Part shown: positions 34,315-43,176 of the stretch, piece by piece
Numbering within the stretch: the first letter of the stretch is position 1
Layout of the letters: each line of letters begins with the position of its first letter
Assembly (NCBI GenBank): GCA_900318685.1
Contig: ONLL01000018.1
Coordinates: 18,206-82,205 of the forward strand
Length of the DNA: 64,000 nt
Origin: an uncultured Prevotellaceae bacterium
GTDB taxonomy: Bacteria > Bacteroidota > Bacteroidia > Bacteroidales > Bacteroidaceae
Reading direction: 5' to 3'
Made by a program: the position numbers and the translations under genes
Notes under the pieces: model-generated
What the model was told of the DNA's origin: nothing
Seen by the model: the letters and a program-made list of their open reading frames with translations, nothing else
The model's database searches: none

Positions 34315-35346
34315 CTACATAGACACCTCGCCGCAGATGCTCTGGTTCATCAACTTGCGAACCAGCTCGGGGTTGTCGTACTTACCCTGCAGATACATCA
34401 GCTTGGTGACAGCTGCCTCGACGGTAGAGTCGCAGCCGCTGATCACGCCTGCTTCCTTCAACTGATAGCCCGTGTCGTAGCGGCCCATCTCGACACATCC
34501 CTGCAGACACTGGCTGATATTGACAATGACCTTGCCGGAAGCCGTTCCTTGCTTCAGCGCACCGATGAGCCAAGGGCTCTGGGGAGCATTGCCGCTACCA
34601 AAGGTGCGCATGACGATAGCCCTCAGATTGGGAGTGGCGATGATGTGGCGTATCAGGTCCTCGCGCACACCTGGGAACAGCGAGAAGATGATGACATTGG
34701 AGTCAAGCTGGAAGTGAGGCACCATCGGCTTGTTGAAGTTTGGACGATGGATGAGCTCCTCATGATAAGTGATCTGCACACCGGCATCAGCCAGATGGGG
34801 ATAGTTGAACGACTCAAAAGCATTGAATTCATCAGCACTCTGCTTCGTCGTGCGGTTGCCGCGCATCAGATGTCCGCTGAAATAGATACACACCTCGGGC
34901 ACGACGGCCGTACCATCCTGATGGCGGGCTGCAGCTATCTCGATGGAGGTTATCAAGTTTTCCTTACCATCAGTACGCAGCTGTCCGATGGGCAGCTGAC
35001 TGCCTGTGAGAATGACGGGCTTGGTCAGGTTCTGAAGCATGAACGACAGGGCTGAGGCTGTATAGGCCATCGTGTCGGTGCCGTGCAGGATGACGAAGCC
35101 GTCATAATCAGCATAGTGGTCGCTGATGATGTGCACCAGCTCTGTCCACAGCTTGGGCGACATGTCGCTGGAATCGATGGGAGGATTGAACTGATAGGTT
35201 GCAATCTCCGTCTGAAACTGCTCTAGCTCGGGAACACAACTGCGCAGGTGCTCGAAGTCGAAAGGTTCGAGAGCGCCTGTCAGCGGGTTGCGGTTCATGC
35301 CGATGGTACCGCCGGTATAGATGAGTAATACTCTAGAAACGTACAT
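34315..35346 (-). CDS. ansA: Type I L-asparaginase
   Basis: A 343-residue protein with LLIYTGGTIGM (first catalytic Thr), VILHGTDTMAYTASALSFML (second Thr/Asp pair), and LTGSQLPIGQLRTDGKEN. It lacks a signal peptide, as in the cytoplasmic type I group, so it deaminates asparagine to aspartate in the cell. Start MYVSRVLL at 35346; the earlier codon is TTG. Its start lies 14 bp inside the 3' end of the upstream porin gene, so expression of the two is coupled. Gene is followed at once by a heptamer array. Confidence 0.93.
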   Translation of the reverse strand: MYVSRVLLIYTGGTIGMNRNPLTGALEPFDFEHLRSCVPELEQFQTEIATYQFNPPIDSSDMSPKLWTELVHIISDHYADYDGFVILHGTDTMAYTASALSFMLQNLTKPVILTGSQLPIGQLRTDGKENLITSIEIAAARHQDGTAVVPEVCIYFSGHLMRGNRTTKQSADEFNAFESFNYPHLADAGVQITYHEELIHRPNFNKPMVPHFQLDSNVIIFSLFPGVREDLIRHIIATPNLRAIVMRTFGSGNAPQSPWLIGALKQGTASGKVIVNISQCLQGCVEMGRYDTGYQLKEAGVISGCDSTVEAAVTKLMYLQGKYDNPELVRKLMNQSICGEVSM

Positions 35347-36349
35347 CGAGCTCAACGTCTACAAGGTTATAATTATGGCTTCCCACACGCTCGTTGACAC
35401 GGGCATACTCCACATTCAGCTGGAGGTTCTTGGTGAAGAGATAGTCGAGACCTCCCTCATAATAGATCTTTGCCGACGACCAGGCCTTCTCATCACGATA
35501 GACATCATAGCGGGCCTTGAAGTGAAACTTGTTCTTGATGATGGGCACGATAGCAAGAGCATAGAGACCGTCGGCCTTGTCGCCCTTCGTTGCATCGGCA
35601 CCCATACCCTTGCTGTGGATGTACTCCGAGCGCACCGTCCAGTCGTTCTTCGAATATTCGGCAGAGAGGGCATAGCGAGTCTTGTCGCCTACACCCACGC
35701 GGTTGCCCTTCCATCCGAAGGCACCCAGGCGCAGCCCTTCGAGCGGCATGAGCCACACGCCGCCGATGATATCCTTGCGGTTGTCCTTGTCCTTCACGTT
35801 GATGCCCTCACCATTGAACACGCCCACCTGATAGTGGAACCAGTAGTGTCCCCACAGCTTCAGCAGGTCACCCTGCAGCTGCAGACCGATGTCACGGCCG
35901 TTGCTGGCATGCTCGCCGGTACGATCACTGAAGCCTGACAGTTTAGACACGTTCTGAGAATAGGACATGAAGCCCTGCGTGATGGGGTGCATGGGATTCT
36001 CGAAGGTAAACGGACGCTTGAACTGTCCGAACTTCACACGGGCAAAGTCGAGCTTCTGCCACTCGGCAAAGAGGTCGACCAGACGGATGGCACTAGAACC
36101 CTCGCTGGTATTGCCGTTAATCTGCATCTGTGCCTTATAGGCAAAGTCGTTGTGGGCACGACCTTCAAGCGACACACGAGCCAGGCGCAGATTGAATGTG
36201 TTCTGCTTGTCGGTCACCTTGTCCTGACCCTGGAACTGTATCATACCGTATCCGCTGAGCCTGATATCCTGCAGCCACTTGTTGTCCTGAGCGCCAGCTG
36301 TTGCTGCAGTCATCAGCATGGCCATCATTGCGATGAAAGTCTTTTTCAT
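35333..36349 (-). CDS. Phosphate-selective porin (OprO/OprP-like) outer-membrane protein
   Basis: A 338-residue protein with a signal peptide (KKTFIAMMAMLMTAATAGA) and a strand-rich body of the porin O/P type: IRLSGYGMIQFQGQDK, FNLRLARVSLEGRAHNDFAYKAQMQI, DLFAEWQKLDFARVKFGQFKRPFTFENP, and a last strand YNLVDVELDVRF ending in Phe. It would be a 16-stranded general or anion-selective porin. Starts at MKKTF (36349). The tight 14-bp overlap with asparaginase is unusual; perhaps both serve nitrogen uptake, but that is a guess. Confidence 0.86.
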   Translation of the reverse strand: MKKTFIAMMAMLMTAATAGAQDNKWLQDIRLSGYGMIQFQGQDKVTDKQNTFNLRLARVSLEGRAHNDFAYKAQMQINGNTSEGSSAIRLVDLFAEWQKLDFARVKFGQFKRPFTFENPMHPITQGFMSYSQNVSKLSGFSDRTGEHASNGRDIGLQLQGDLLKLWGHYWFHYQVGVFNGEGINVKDKDNRKDIIGGVWLMPLEGLRLGAFGWKGNRVGVGDKTRYALSAEYSKNDWTVRSEYIHSKGMGADATKGDKADGLYALAIVPIIKNKFHFKARYDVYRDEKAWSSAKIYYEGGLDYLFTKNLQLNVEYARVNERVGSHNYNLVDVELDVRF

Positions 36350-36380
36350 TTTGTTTCTATTTTTGTTCAATTATTCCTAT

Positions 36381-36421
36381 AAAAAACATCTGCAAGCTCT
36401 TGTAATCAAGAAACTTGCAGA
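36381..36421 (-). terminator. Intrinsic terminator of the tRNA-Arg gene
   Basis: On the minus strand TCTGCAAG pairs with CTTGCAGA (36389-36396 and 36414-36421), with an inner TTCTTG/CAAGAG extension, and is followed by TGTTTTTTA (A-run 36381-36386). It begins 10 nt after the tRNA 3' end. Confidence 0.85.
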
Positions 36422-36430
36422 CTCCGTAAG

Positions 36431-36504
36431 TGACTCCCGCGGGATTCAAACCCACAACCTTCTGATCCGTAGTCAGATGCTCTATTCAGTTGAGCTAGGG
36501 AGCC
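36431..36504 (-). tRNA. tRNA-Arg, anticodon ACG
   Basis: A 74-nt cloverleaf on the minus strand. Acceptor stem GGCTCCC with GGGAGTC, D-arm containing AGCTCAACTGAATAGAGC, anticodon stem TCTGA/TCAGA with loop CTACGGA (ACG at 36468-36470), T-arm GTGGGTTTGAATCCC. CCA is not encoded. The wobble A is expected to be made inosine and so to read CGU/CGC/CGA. Confidence 0.95.
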
Positions 36505-36546
36505 ATCCAAGTGCTTCTCTATCGCTATCCTTTCGTTTAGCGGGTG

Positions 36547-36578
36547 CAAAGTTACGCACTTTTTTTCGTTCCACCAAA
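36547..36578 (-). promoter_or_regulatory. Promoter of tRNA-Arg
   Basis: On the minus strand TTTG (36575-36578), 20-bp spacer, TAACTTTG (36547-36554), 43 bp upstream of the tRNA 5' end. Confidence 0.8.
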
Positions 36579-36606
36579 TTTTTTCATGTTTTTTTTTGCA
36601 AAAAAG

Positions 36607-37785
36607 CTAGAAATTGTAGGAAAAGCCCAGTGAGGAGTACTCCTTGAACTGCCAATAACCGAGATCATCATCCCAAATGTTCGAGTCGTCGAAGCGAGGA
36701 TAGAGGAAGAGATTGGCGGTGATATACTTCGACACTTTAAGCGAGAAAGTATTCTCCCACTCCACCTGTGCACGGTGATAGCTGGTGAAAGCGTAGAAGC
36801 GAGTCTTCCAGGTGACCACATCATTGATCTTCCATTGCAGGGAGGCTGTCACCTGCGAACCGAAGTCTGTCAGCGAGTGGGTGTGCTTGTCGGTCTTCAC
36901 ACCGAAGCTCTTAGCCAGCGCCGTACGGTCGACATAGCGATAGTTGATGGCAAGAGGCGAGAGGTTGATGGTTCCCGTAAGTTTCTTGTCGAACCACTCC
37001 ACCTTGTATTCCATACCGAGACCGACGTTGAAGTTGAAAGGCGACATGAAGTCGGAGAAGGTCTTCCGGTTGTTGGACTTGAAGCCTCGTGCGAACTGGG
37101 TATAGGCCAGCACCTGCAGGGTGTAGTACCACTTGTTGGCTGCCTGCAGCCCCACCTTACCGGTATAGCGGAAAAGGTCTTCGTTGGCCTTGAACTTATG
37201 TACGGTATCCGTGCGGGAGGTCTGGAAGCCAAGTTTCATCTCCAGCTTGTTGTCCCACTTCCACTTCGACTTATTGTCGTAGTTTGCCTCCAGCGTCAGG
37301 CTTCCCACTGCCGAGTAGTTGCTCTCACCACCCTTGTACCAGTTGCTGCTGACGTAGTTCTGCATGAACTGCAGGAAACCGTCGCCCTTGCGCGTCCAGA
37401 ACTTGGGTTTCTCCACTACCACCTCTACGGGGTCGGCCTCAGGAGCATCAGGCAGCGGGGCCGACTGCTCGACCATCGTAGCAGCCTGCACCACCGGCTG
37501 GTCGATGATGTCCTGGCGTAACTCGCCCGACTGCTCCTGCTCCTGCTCGGTCACCTCAACCAAGTCGGGACGGTTGAGATAGACGTGCATCAGAGCCTGA
37601 TCAATAGCCCTGCTCACTTCGTCAGGGTTATTAGAGGCTATTGACAACTGCTCACCGGCCACAGAGTGATAGAACGTGAGTGGCGCAAAGAGCTTATAAT
37701 ACTGCCCGTCGAGCGGGTCATTCTCCTGTGCGGCTACGACGCTGAGCGTCAGAACGGCCGCTAATGTCAACATGATTCTTTTCAT
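36607..37785 (-). CDS. DUF3078 family outer-membrane protein
   Basis: A 392-residue protein with a signal peptide (RIMLTLAAVLTLSVVAAQ), an unusual Glu/Pro/Val-rich linker (about residues 65-120), and a barrel domain with FLQFMQNYVSSNWYKGGESN, which is the DUF3078 signature as I recall it, and a last strand YSSLGFSYNF ending in Phe. Location: outer membrane; function unknown. Start chosen at MKRIMLT (37785). A TAACTTTG box at 37795-37802 lies directly before it. About 180 bp separates it from the divergent yidC. Confidence 0.82.
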   Translation of the reverse strand: MKRIMLTLAAVLTLSVVAAQENDPLDGQYYKLFAPLTFYHSVAGEQLSIASNNPDEVSRAIDQALMHVYLNRPDLVEVTEQEQEQSGELRQDIIDQPVVQAATMVEQSAPLPDAPEADPVEVVVEKPKFWTRKGDGFLQFMQNYVSSNWYKGGESNYSAVGSLTLEANYDNKSKWKWDNKLEMKLGFQTSRTDTVHKFKANEDLFRYTGKVGLQAANKWYYTLQVLAYTQFARGFKSNNRKTFSDFMSPFNFNVGLGMEYKVEWFDKKLTGTINLSPLAINYRYVDRTALAKSFGVKTDKHTHSLTDFGSQVTASLQWKINDVVTWKTRFYAFTSYHRAQVEWENTFSLKVSKYITANLFLYPRFDDSNIWDDDLGYWQFKEYSSLGFSYNF

Positions 37786-37897
37786 AACTAGGTGCAAAGT
37801 TAGCGATTTTATTTGAAAAATGGTAAGCAAAACCTAAAAAAATCATTCAGAAGGCGCTTTTTCTGCCTCTTCATTCTTATTTCTTCATTTTTATTCG

Positions 37898-37905
37898 TAC
37901 CTTTG
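37898..37905 (+). promoter_or_regulatory. -7 box upstream of yidC
   Basis: TACCTTTG 68 bp before the ATG of yidC. No convincing TTTG at 19-20 bp. Confidence 0.5.
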
Positions 37906-37972
37906 CACCTTGATTTGCCGAGACGTCTCGCGCGAACATTATTTAATAATAAAGTAAACACAGGATAGAAAT

Positions 37973-39856
37973 ATGAACAAAAACACACTTACAGGCTTTG
38001 TGCTCATCGCCGTCGTGCTCATTGTTTTCAGCTGGTACGGACAGAAACAGGCTGCCGAACAGCAGGCTGCCGCTCAGCAGGAGCAGATGAGGCTAGACTC
38101 GATAGCTAAAGCCAATCCTGCCCCCAAGGACACCATCGACGCTGCACAGCTGGCTGCACAGCAGCTGAAGGCCGACAGTAGCCGCATCTTCTTTACGGCT
38201 ATGCAAGAGCAACAGGGCGAGGACATTGTGCTGAAGAACAGCAAGGTAGAGCTCACTCTGGGCACCAAGGGCGGCATCGTGAAGAAAGCCAAGGTGCTGG
38301 GATATAAGGACTACAGAGGCAATGCTGACGTGACCCTCTTCGACGAGCGCGACCAGCAGCTGACCTTCACCCTTCCCGCCAATGCCAACAAGGAATACAT
38401 CAGCACGGGCGACCTCTATTTCCAGCCTTCAGAAGTGAGCGACAAGGGCGCCACGCTGATAGCAGAGGGTGCCAACGGTGCCAAGATCGTGATGCGTTAC
38501 AGCTTGGGCGAGAGCTACCTGATGCACTTCAGCATCAAGACCGAGGGAATGGATCAGCTCTATGAACCCGGGCGCAAGCTGATGAATGTAGTGTGGAAAG
38601 ACTCCTGCCGACAGCAGGAGCGCGGCTATACCTTTGAGAACCGCTATACCTCGCTCACCTATAAGGAAGTCGGTGGAGGCACTGAACATCTAAGCGAAGG
38701 CAAGGACGACGTGGAGACTACGGAGGAAGCCGTCGACTGGGTGGCATTCAAGACGCAGTTCTTTGCTGCAGTACTCATTCCGAAGACTCAGTTTGAGAAG
38801 GGAGCCTATCTTGAAAGCACGATGAATCAGAAGGAGTCGCACTACCTCAAGTCGTTTTTTGCCGAGCTGCAGACGCCCTTCGACACCCAGCAGGCCAATG
38901 AGTTTGAGATGTACTTCGGTCCTAACGACTTCCAGATTCTGAAGAACATCGACAAGCAAAGCCAGTTTGGACGCGACCTCGACCTCCAGAGCCTCGTTTA
39001 TCTGGGATGGTGGCTTGTGAGATGGATCAACAGATGGTTCACGCTCTACGTCTTCGACGGGCTCACATCGCTGGGTCTGGGCATGGGCATTGTGCTTATC
39101 CTTATCACCCTGCTACTGAAGGCCCTCACCTTCCCCATGGTGAAGAAGAGCTACATGTCGAGTGCCAAGATGCGCGTGCTGAAACCAAAGATCGAGGAGG
39201 CCACCAAGCAATACGACAAGCCAGAGGATCAGATGCAGAAGAACCAGGTGCAGATGCAGATGTACTCACAGTACGGCGTGAGCCCACTCGGAGGATGCCT
39301 GCCCATGCTTATACAGATGCCCATCTGGATTGCGATGTTCTTCTTCGTGCCCAATGCCATCCAGCTGCGAGGCGAGAGTTTCCTTTGGATGAACGATCTC
39401 TCGACCTACGATCCCATCTTTGAATGGTCGAAGCCCATCTGGGGCATTGGCGACCACCTCTCACTCACCTGCATCCTCTTCTGCGTCAGCAACATACTCT
39501 ACTCCTACATGACTATGCGCCAGCAGCGTGACCAGATGATAGGACAGCAAGCTCAGCAGATGAAGATGATGCAGTATATGATGTACATCATGCCGCTCAT
39601 GTTTTTCTTCATCTTTAACGACTACTCCAGCGGTCTGAACTTCTACTACTTCATTTCGTTGTTCTTCTCTGCAGCCATCATGTGGGCGCTGCGCAAGACT
39701 ACTGACGACGCAGCTCTTTTGGCGAAGCTGGAGGCCAACTACAGGGAGAACAAGAACAATCCGAAGAAACAGAGTGGTCTGGCCGCCCGTCTCGAAGCCA
39801 TGCAGAAACAGCAGGCAGAGATGCAGCGCCTGCGCGACCAGATGAAGAAAAGATAA
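37973..39856 (+). CDS. yidC: Membrane protein insertase YidC
   Basis: A 627-residue inner-membrane protein: TM1 (LTGFVLIAVVLIVFSWYG), a Gln/Ala-rich stretch, a large periplasmic beta-sandwich domain (about 70-330), then the conserved 60KD_IMP core with TMs from residue about 345 (LTSLGLGMGIVLILITLLLKALTFPMVKKSYMS, GVSPLGGCLPMLIQMPIWIAMFFF, IMPLMFFFIFNDYSSGLNFYYFIS) and a basic tail RLRDQMKKR. It inserts proteins into the membrane with or without Sec. Length fits the Bacteroidetes form. Followed by a GC-rich hairpin repeat. Confidence 0.97.
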   Translation: MNKNTLTGFVLIAVVLIVFSWYGQKQAAEQQAAAQQEQMRLDSIAKANPAPKDTIDAAQLAAQQLKADSSRIFFTAMQEQQGEDIVLKNSKVELTLGTKGGIVKKAKVLGYKDYRGNADVTLFDERDQQLTFTLPANANKEYISTGDLYFQPSEVSDKGATLIAEGANGAKIVMRYSLGESYLMHFSIKTEGMDQLYEPGRKLMNVVWKDSCRQQERGYTFENRYTSLTYKEVGGGTEHLSEGKDDVETTEEAVDWVAFKTQFFAAVLIPKTQFEKGAYLESTMNQKESHYLKSFFAELQTPFDTQQANEFEMYFGPNDFQILKNIDKQSQFGRDLDLQSLVYLGWWLVRWINRWFTLYVFDGLTSLGLGMGIVLILITLLLKALTFPMVKKSYMSSAKMRVLKPKIEEATKQYDKPEDQMQKNQVQMQMYSQYGVSPLGGCLPMLIQMPIWIAMFFFVPNAIQLRGESFLWMNDLSTYDPIFEWSKPIWGIGDHLSLTCILFCVSNILYSYMTMRQQRDQMIGQQAQQMKMMQYMMYIMPLMFFFIFNDYSSGLNFYYFISLFFSAAIMWALRKTTDDAALLAKLEANYRENKNNPKKQSGLAARLEAMQKQQAEMQRLRDQMKKR

Positions 39857-39862
39857 ATACCC

Positions 39863-39890
39863 AACCCCTTCCCCTCCCGAGGGGAGGGGG
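39863..39890. repeat. GC-rich hairpin repeat after yidC
   Basis: CCCCTCCC (39871-39878) pairs with GGGAGGGG (39882-39889) around a 3-nt loop. It lacks a T-run (ATTTG follows), so it is a poor terminator. The same repeat occurs inside the helicase gene at 19064-19093. Confidence 0.7.
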
Positions 39891-39975
39891 ATTTGTTATG
39901 ATCCGTCGGTGACTTGTGCAGAAGCTACTATGAAAGATCCTTCAGCCCTTCGCTAACCCATGCTTGTGCTTTGCC

Positions 39976-40746
39976 TTATCGCCACTTCCATTCGAAAATC
40001 TTGTAGAGGAACTTCAAGCTGATCATAGCGGCATTGGTGTAGATGCCATTCTCGCGACAGGCTCGCACATCGTCCTTTATCAGCTGTAACCGACTGCGCA
40101 CATTGCGCGTGCTGGTTCCTCCCGTGCGCATAGTGACGAAATCCATAGGAAGGTACTTCGCCCTGATCTTCTGCTTTCTGAACAAGCGGACCATCATCTC
40201 GTAGTCAGAACCAATCTGATAGTTGGTCTTGTAAAGGCCAGCCTCGTCGAATACCGTGCGACGGGCGTAGAACGAGGGATGGGCAGGCATAAAGCCGAAA
40301 CGAAGCCAGCGCGGATGGAAACGCTTTGAACTGTAATAGCGGATACATCTGTCAGGCTCGCCGTCGCGGATGAAATGGATATCACCGTAAACTGCATCGA
40401 GACTGACATCATCGTTACTGAACGCCGCCACCATTCGCTCGAGCACATCAGACGAGGTGAAGTAGTCGTCGCTGTTGATGATGCCCACCACGTCGCCCTG
40501 AGCCATTCGGATGCCCTTGTTCATCGCATCGTAGATGCCGTCGTCCTTCTCCGATATCCATCGCATGCGCCCTTCGAACAACGGCTCATATCGTCTGACG
40601 ATGTCCATCGTTGCATCTTTCGACCCACCATCGACCACAATATAGTCAATGTCTTGATAGGTCTGACCCAGAACCGACTTCAAAGTATCCTCTATCGTAG
40701 AGGCACTGTTGTATGTTGCAGTTATGATTGATACTCTTATACTCAT
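39976..40746 (-). CDS. Family 2 glycosyltransferase
   Basis: A 256-residue GT-A glycosyltransferase: VSIITATYNSASTIEDTLKSVLGQTYQDIDYIVVDGGSKDATMDI at the N-terminus, then the DxD-like NSDDYF, and AHPSFYARRTVF. It transfers an NDP-sugar to a growing surface glycan. The frame is open upstream to 40881, but the conserved start MSIRVSIIT is at 40746. It lies alone on the minus strand next to a polysaccharide gene cluster on the plus strand and may belong to it functionally. Confidence 0.92.
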   Translation of the reverse strand: MSIRVSIITATYNSASTIEDTLKSVLGQTYQDIDYIVVDGGSKDATMDIVRRYEPLFEGRMRWISEKDDGIYDAMNKGIRMAQGDVVGIINSDDYFTSSDVLERMVAAFSNDDVSLDAVYGDIHFIRDGEPDRCIRYYSSKRFHPRWLRFGFMPAHPSFYARRTVFDEAGLYKTNYQIGSDYEMMVRLFRKQKIRAKYLPMDFVTMRTGGTSTRNVRSRLQLIKDDVRACRENGIYTNAAMISLKFLYKIFEWKWR

Positions 40747-41069
40747 TATTCTAATAACGCAGTTGCCCTGCAGATTATTGCGATGAGATTGAATAAAAAT
40801 CCCCCTCTCAGCACATCTACTTCTGCCCCGAGGCTGACTTGCCTTAGCACCTCCGCCTATCAGCTTTAGCTCAGAGGCCAACTTGCCTTGAATTTGTTAG
40901 CCTTTTGCCTCTGTCGCAAAACCACGTCGACTTGGATGCCCAGGGCAGCAGCACTGAACTTTTTGTGATTTTTCTTGTTAGTTTGGAAAATTATTCGTAT
41001 CTTTGCAATGAGAAACAGAAGAGAATCAAATCCACTCTCCATCCATGTAAAACGAAAACTACAAGCAAT
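40747..41069. other. 323-bp divergent intergenic region
   Basis: Between the GT2 gene and the GH78-like gene. It holds the promoter of the GH78-like gene at 40974-41005. No coding frame, repeat array or hairpin with a T-run was found in the rest. Confidence 0.6.
40974..41005 (+). promoter_or_regulatory. Promoter of the GH78-like gene
   Basis: CTTG (40974-40977), 20-bp spacer, TATCTTTG (40998-41005), 64 bp before the chosen ATG. Confidence 0.7.
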
Positions 41070-42914
41070 ATGAACCACCTAAAAGTCAGCGTCATACCAA
41101 TCATGCTACTTCTCAGCATAACAGGCATCAACGCTACCTCTGCAGGTAACATTGCAGCACTCCTGCAAGCAACATCTGCCCATGAGAATGACCAGCCTGA
41201 CACGATGCGACTGGCACAACATCTGCCCCCCACTTTCGGCTCTGCTAAGGCCACAACCGACCAGCTGACACGAGCTTATCTAGTGCCACAGCGCATCGTC
41301 TGGCAACGAGGTAACATCCAGCAGCAGGACGTGCTGTTGCGCGAAGGTACGGGTCAGCCCGATATGGCGGGAATGCCAACCTGCCTGATGCAGACGGATG
41401 ACAACGACACAGCAGCGCTCATCTTAGACTATGGGCGAGAGCTGCACGGCGGTTTGAAGCTTGTCATCGGGTCGTGCAACGCTGCTTCTACAGCCGTTCG
41501 CATCCGATTTGGCGAGAGCGTGGGCGAGTGTTGTGCCGATGCCGACGGCGGGCAGAACAGGAAGGGGTATACCACCAACGACCACGCTACGCGTGATGCT
41601 ATCTACATCGTGCCGCGTTACGGACAGCTAGAAGTAGGGTCCTCAGGATTCCGCTTTGTGCGCATCGACCTGCTCGACCGTAACCGCCGGCTGCAGCTGA
41701 AGGAGGCCACAGCCATCCTGCGCTTTCGCGACATCCCCTACCTGGGCTCGTTCCACTCGAGCGATGCGCGCCTCGACAGCATCTGGCTTACAGGAGCATA
41801 CACCGTGCACCTATGCATGCAGGAATACCTGTGGGACGGCATCAAGCGCGACCGCGCAGTATGGCTGGGCGACATGCACCCGGAAGTGCAGACCATTATG
41901 TCGGTATTCGGACAAAACGAGGTGGTGCCTCGCTCGCTCGACCTAGCCATCACCCAGTATCCGCTGCCACGATGGCTCAACGGCATGAGCAGCTACTCGC
42001 TGTGGTACCTCATCATCCATCACGACTGGTATATGCGGGGTGCCGACCGCGAACTGCTAGAGCGGCATCGTCCTTACATCATGGGCCTTATCGACAAGAT
42101 TGACCCGTTGGTGGAGGCTGATGGCACAGAGTATCTGGAGGGACGGTCAGGACAAGGTTGGCGCTTCCTCGACTGGCCCTCATCGCCCAACATCAAGGGC
42201 GTCGAAGCTGGCTACAGAGCGCTGATCACTTGGGCCATGCAGAGCGCAGAGGAAATCTGCCAGGTGCTGGGCGACGAGCAACATGCTGCCAAATGTCGCG
42301 ACATAGCAAGCCGCATGAGTAGGAAGGTGATGGCCGACAACGGGCTGCAACAGGCAAGGGCACTTAAGATGCTGGCAGGCCTAGAACAGCCGAGCGGTGA
42401 ATTCAGCAGCAAAGGATTCTCAACGTTCTACGGCTACTATATGCTTGAGGCACTGGCAAAGGCTGGATGCTACGAGCAGGCGATGGACATCATCAGCGAG
42501 TACTGGGGAGCGATGCTTGACCTAGGAGCAACAACGTTCTGGGAGGATTTCGACCTCAGATGGCTTGAAAACGCTGGGCGCATTGATGAGCTAGTGCCTG
42601 CAGGAAAGGTGGACGTGCACCGTAAATACGGCGGCTACTGCTACCTGAGCTACCGCCACTCGTTCTGTCACGGATGGGCCTCAGGGCCTACTGCCTGGCT
42701 CTCGCGCCATGTGCTGGGTGTAGAAGTCAAGGAACCTGGCTGTCGCAAGTTGGTCATCACTCCTCATCTTGGTCGGCTGAAGTGGGCCGAAGGCACTTTC
42801 CCCACACCACTGGGTGCCGTCAGCATCAGGCACGAACGTAGGACCGACGGCAGCGTGAAATCGACGGTCAAAGCCCCAAAGGGTATCAGTTACCGACTAG
42901 AGAAGGGGGAGTGA
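41070..42914 (+). CDS. Secreted alpha-L-rhamnosidase-like glycoside hydrolase (GH78 group)
   Basis: A 614-residue protein with a signal peptide (VSVIPMLLL-like run, cleavage near residue 25). Beta-sandwich N-terminus (about 90-215: LDYGRELHGGLKLVIG, TAVRIRFGESVGECCAD), then the (alpha/alpha)6 catalytic barrel with WDGIKRDRAVWLGDMHPE, GRSGQGWRFLDWPS and FWEDFDLRW, and a C-terminal sandwich with CHGWASGPTAWLSRHVLG. WDGxxRDRxxWxGD is the GH78 hallmark with acid residues. Likely releases L-rhamnose from polymers in the periplasm. Start chosen at ATG 41070 because the signal peptide begins there; the longer frame from 40905 has no signal. Confidence 0.88.
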   Translation: MNHLKVSVIPIMLLLSITGINATSAGNIAALLQATSAHENDQPDTMRLAQHLPPTFGSAKATTDQLTRAYLVPQRIVWQRGNIQQQDVLLREGTGQPDMAGMPTCLMQTDDNDTAALILDYGRELHGGLKLVIGSCNAASTAVRIRFGESVGECCADADGGQNRKGYTTNDHATRDAIYIVPRYGQLEVGSSGFRFVRIDLLDRNRRLQLKEATAILRFRDIPYLGSFHSSDARLDSIWLTGAYTVHLCMQEYLWDGIKRDRAVWLGDMHPEVQTIMSVFGQNEVVPRSLDLAITQYPLPRWLNGMSSYSLWYLIIHHDWYMRGADRELLERHRPYIMGLIDKIDPLVEADGTEYLEGRSGQGWRFLDWPSSPNIKGVEAGYRALITWAMQSAEEICQVLGDEQHAAKCRDIASRMSRKVMADNGLQQARALKMLAGLEQPSGEFSSKGFSTFYGYYMLEALAKAGCYEQAMDIISEYWGAMLDLGATTFWEDFDLRWLENAGRIDELVPAGKVDVHRKYGGYCYLSYRHSFCHGWASGPTAWLSRHVLGVEVKEPGCRKLVITPHLGRLKWAEGTFPTPLGAVSIRHERRTDGSVKSTVKAPKGISYRLEKGE

Positions 42915-42923
42915 TTGTCGTAG

Positions 42924-43103
42924 TTATCTGGAGGAAAAAGTCCTTCAAGGCATTCAGAAGGCAATCACCAGGCTAGTAACTTGAGCAATATTTCCGTTTC
43001 GACTAAAGTAGAAAGCACCGAGCTGATACGCACCAGTCAGAGCTGGGGCAGCATAGAACTGCCCGAATACTTCGAGGGAGCAGTTGGCTCAAGACGCCGG
43101 TAG
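42924..43103 (+). pseudogene. Possible remnant of a cupin-type gene
   Basis: A 60-codon frame without ATG between the GH78-like gene and the WecA-like gene. It reads ESTELIRTSQSWGSIELPEY, which resembles the start of small Bacteroidetes cupin proteins (RT-SWDG-LP-Y) as I recall them, then stops at TAG 43101-43103. No promoter, no start codon and no cupin barrel follow. Might be chance. Confidence 0.3.
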
Positions 43104-43176
43104 AGAAAAAAACATGCCACAATGCAATATTAAGCGACATTTCGTGTTATTATATTAAAGACAATTAAAACCGCCT

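Noticed and set aside
36431-36504. tRNA-Arg as integration site of a mobile element
   Set aside because: No integrase, no repeated tRNA 3' end and ordinary genes on both sides.
39863-39890. Intrinsic terminator of yidC
   Set aside because: The hairpin is strong but is not followed by a T-run, and it matches a dispersed repeat; listed as repeat instead.
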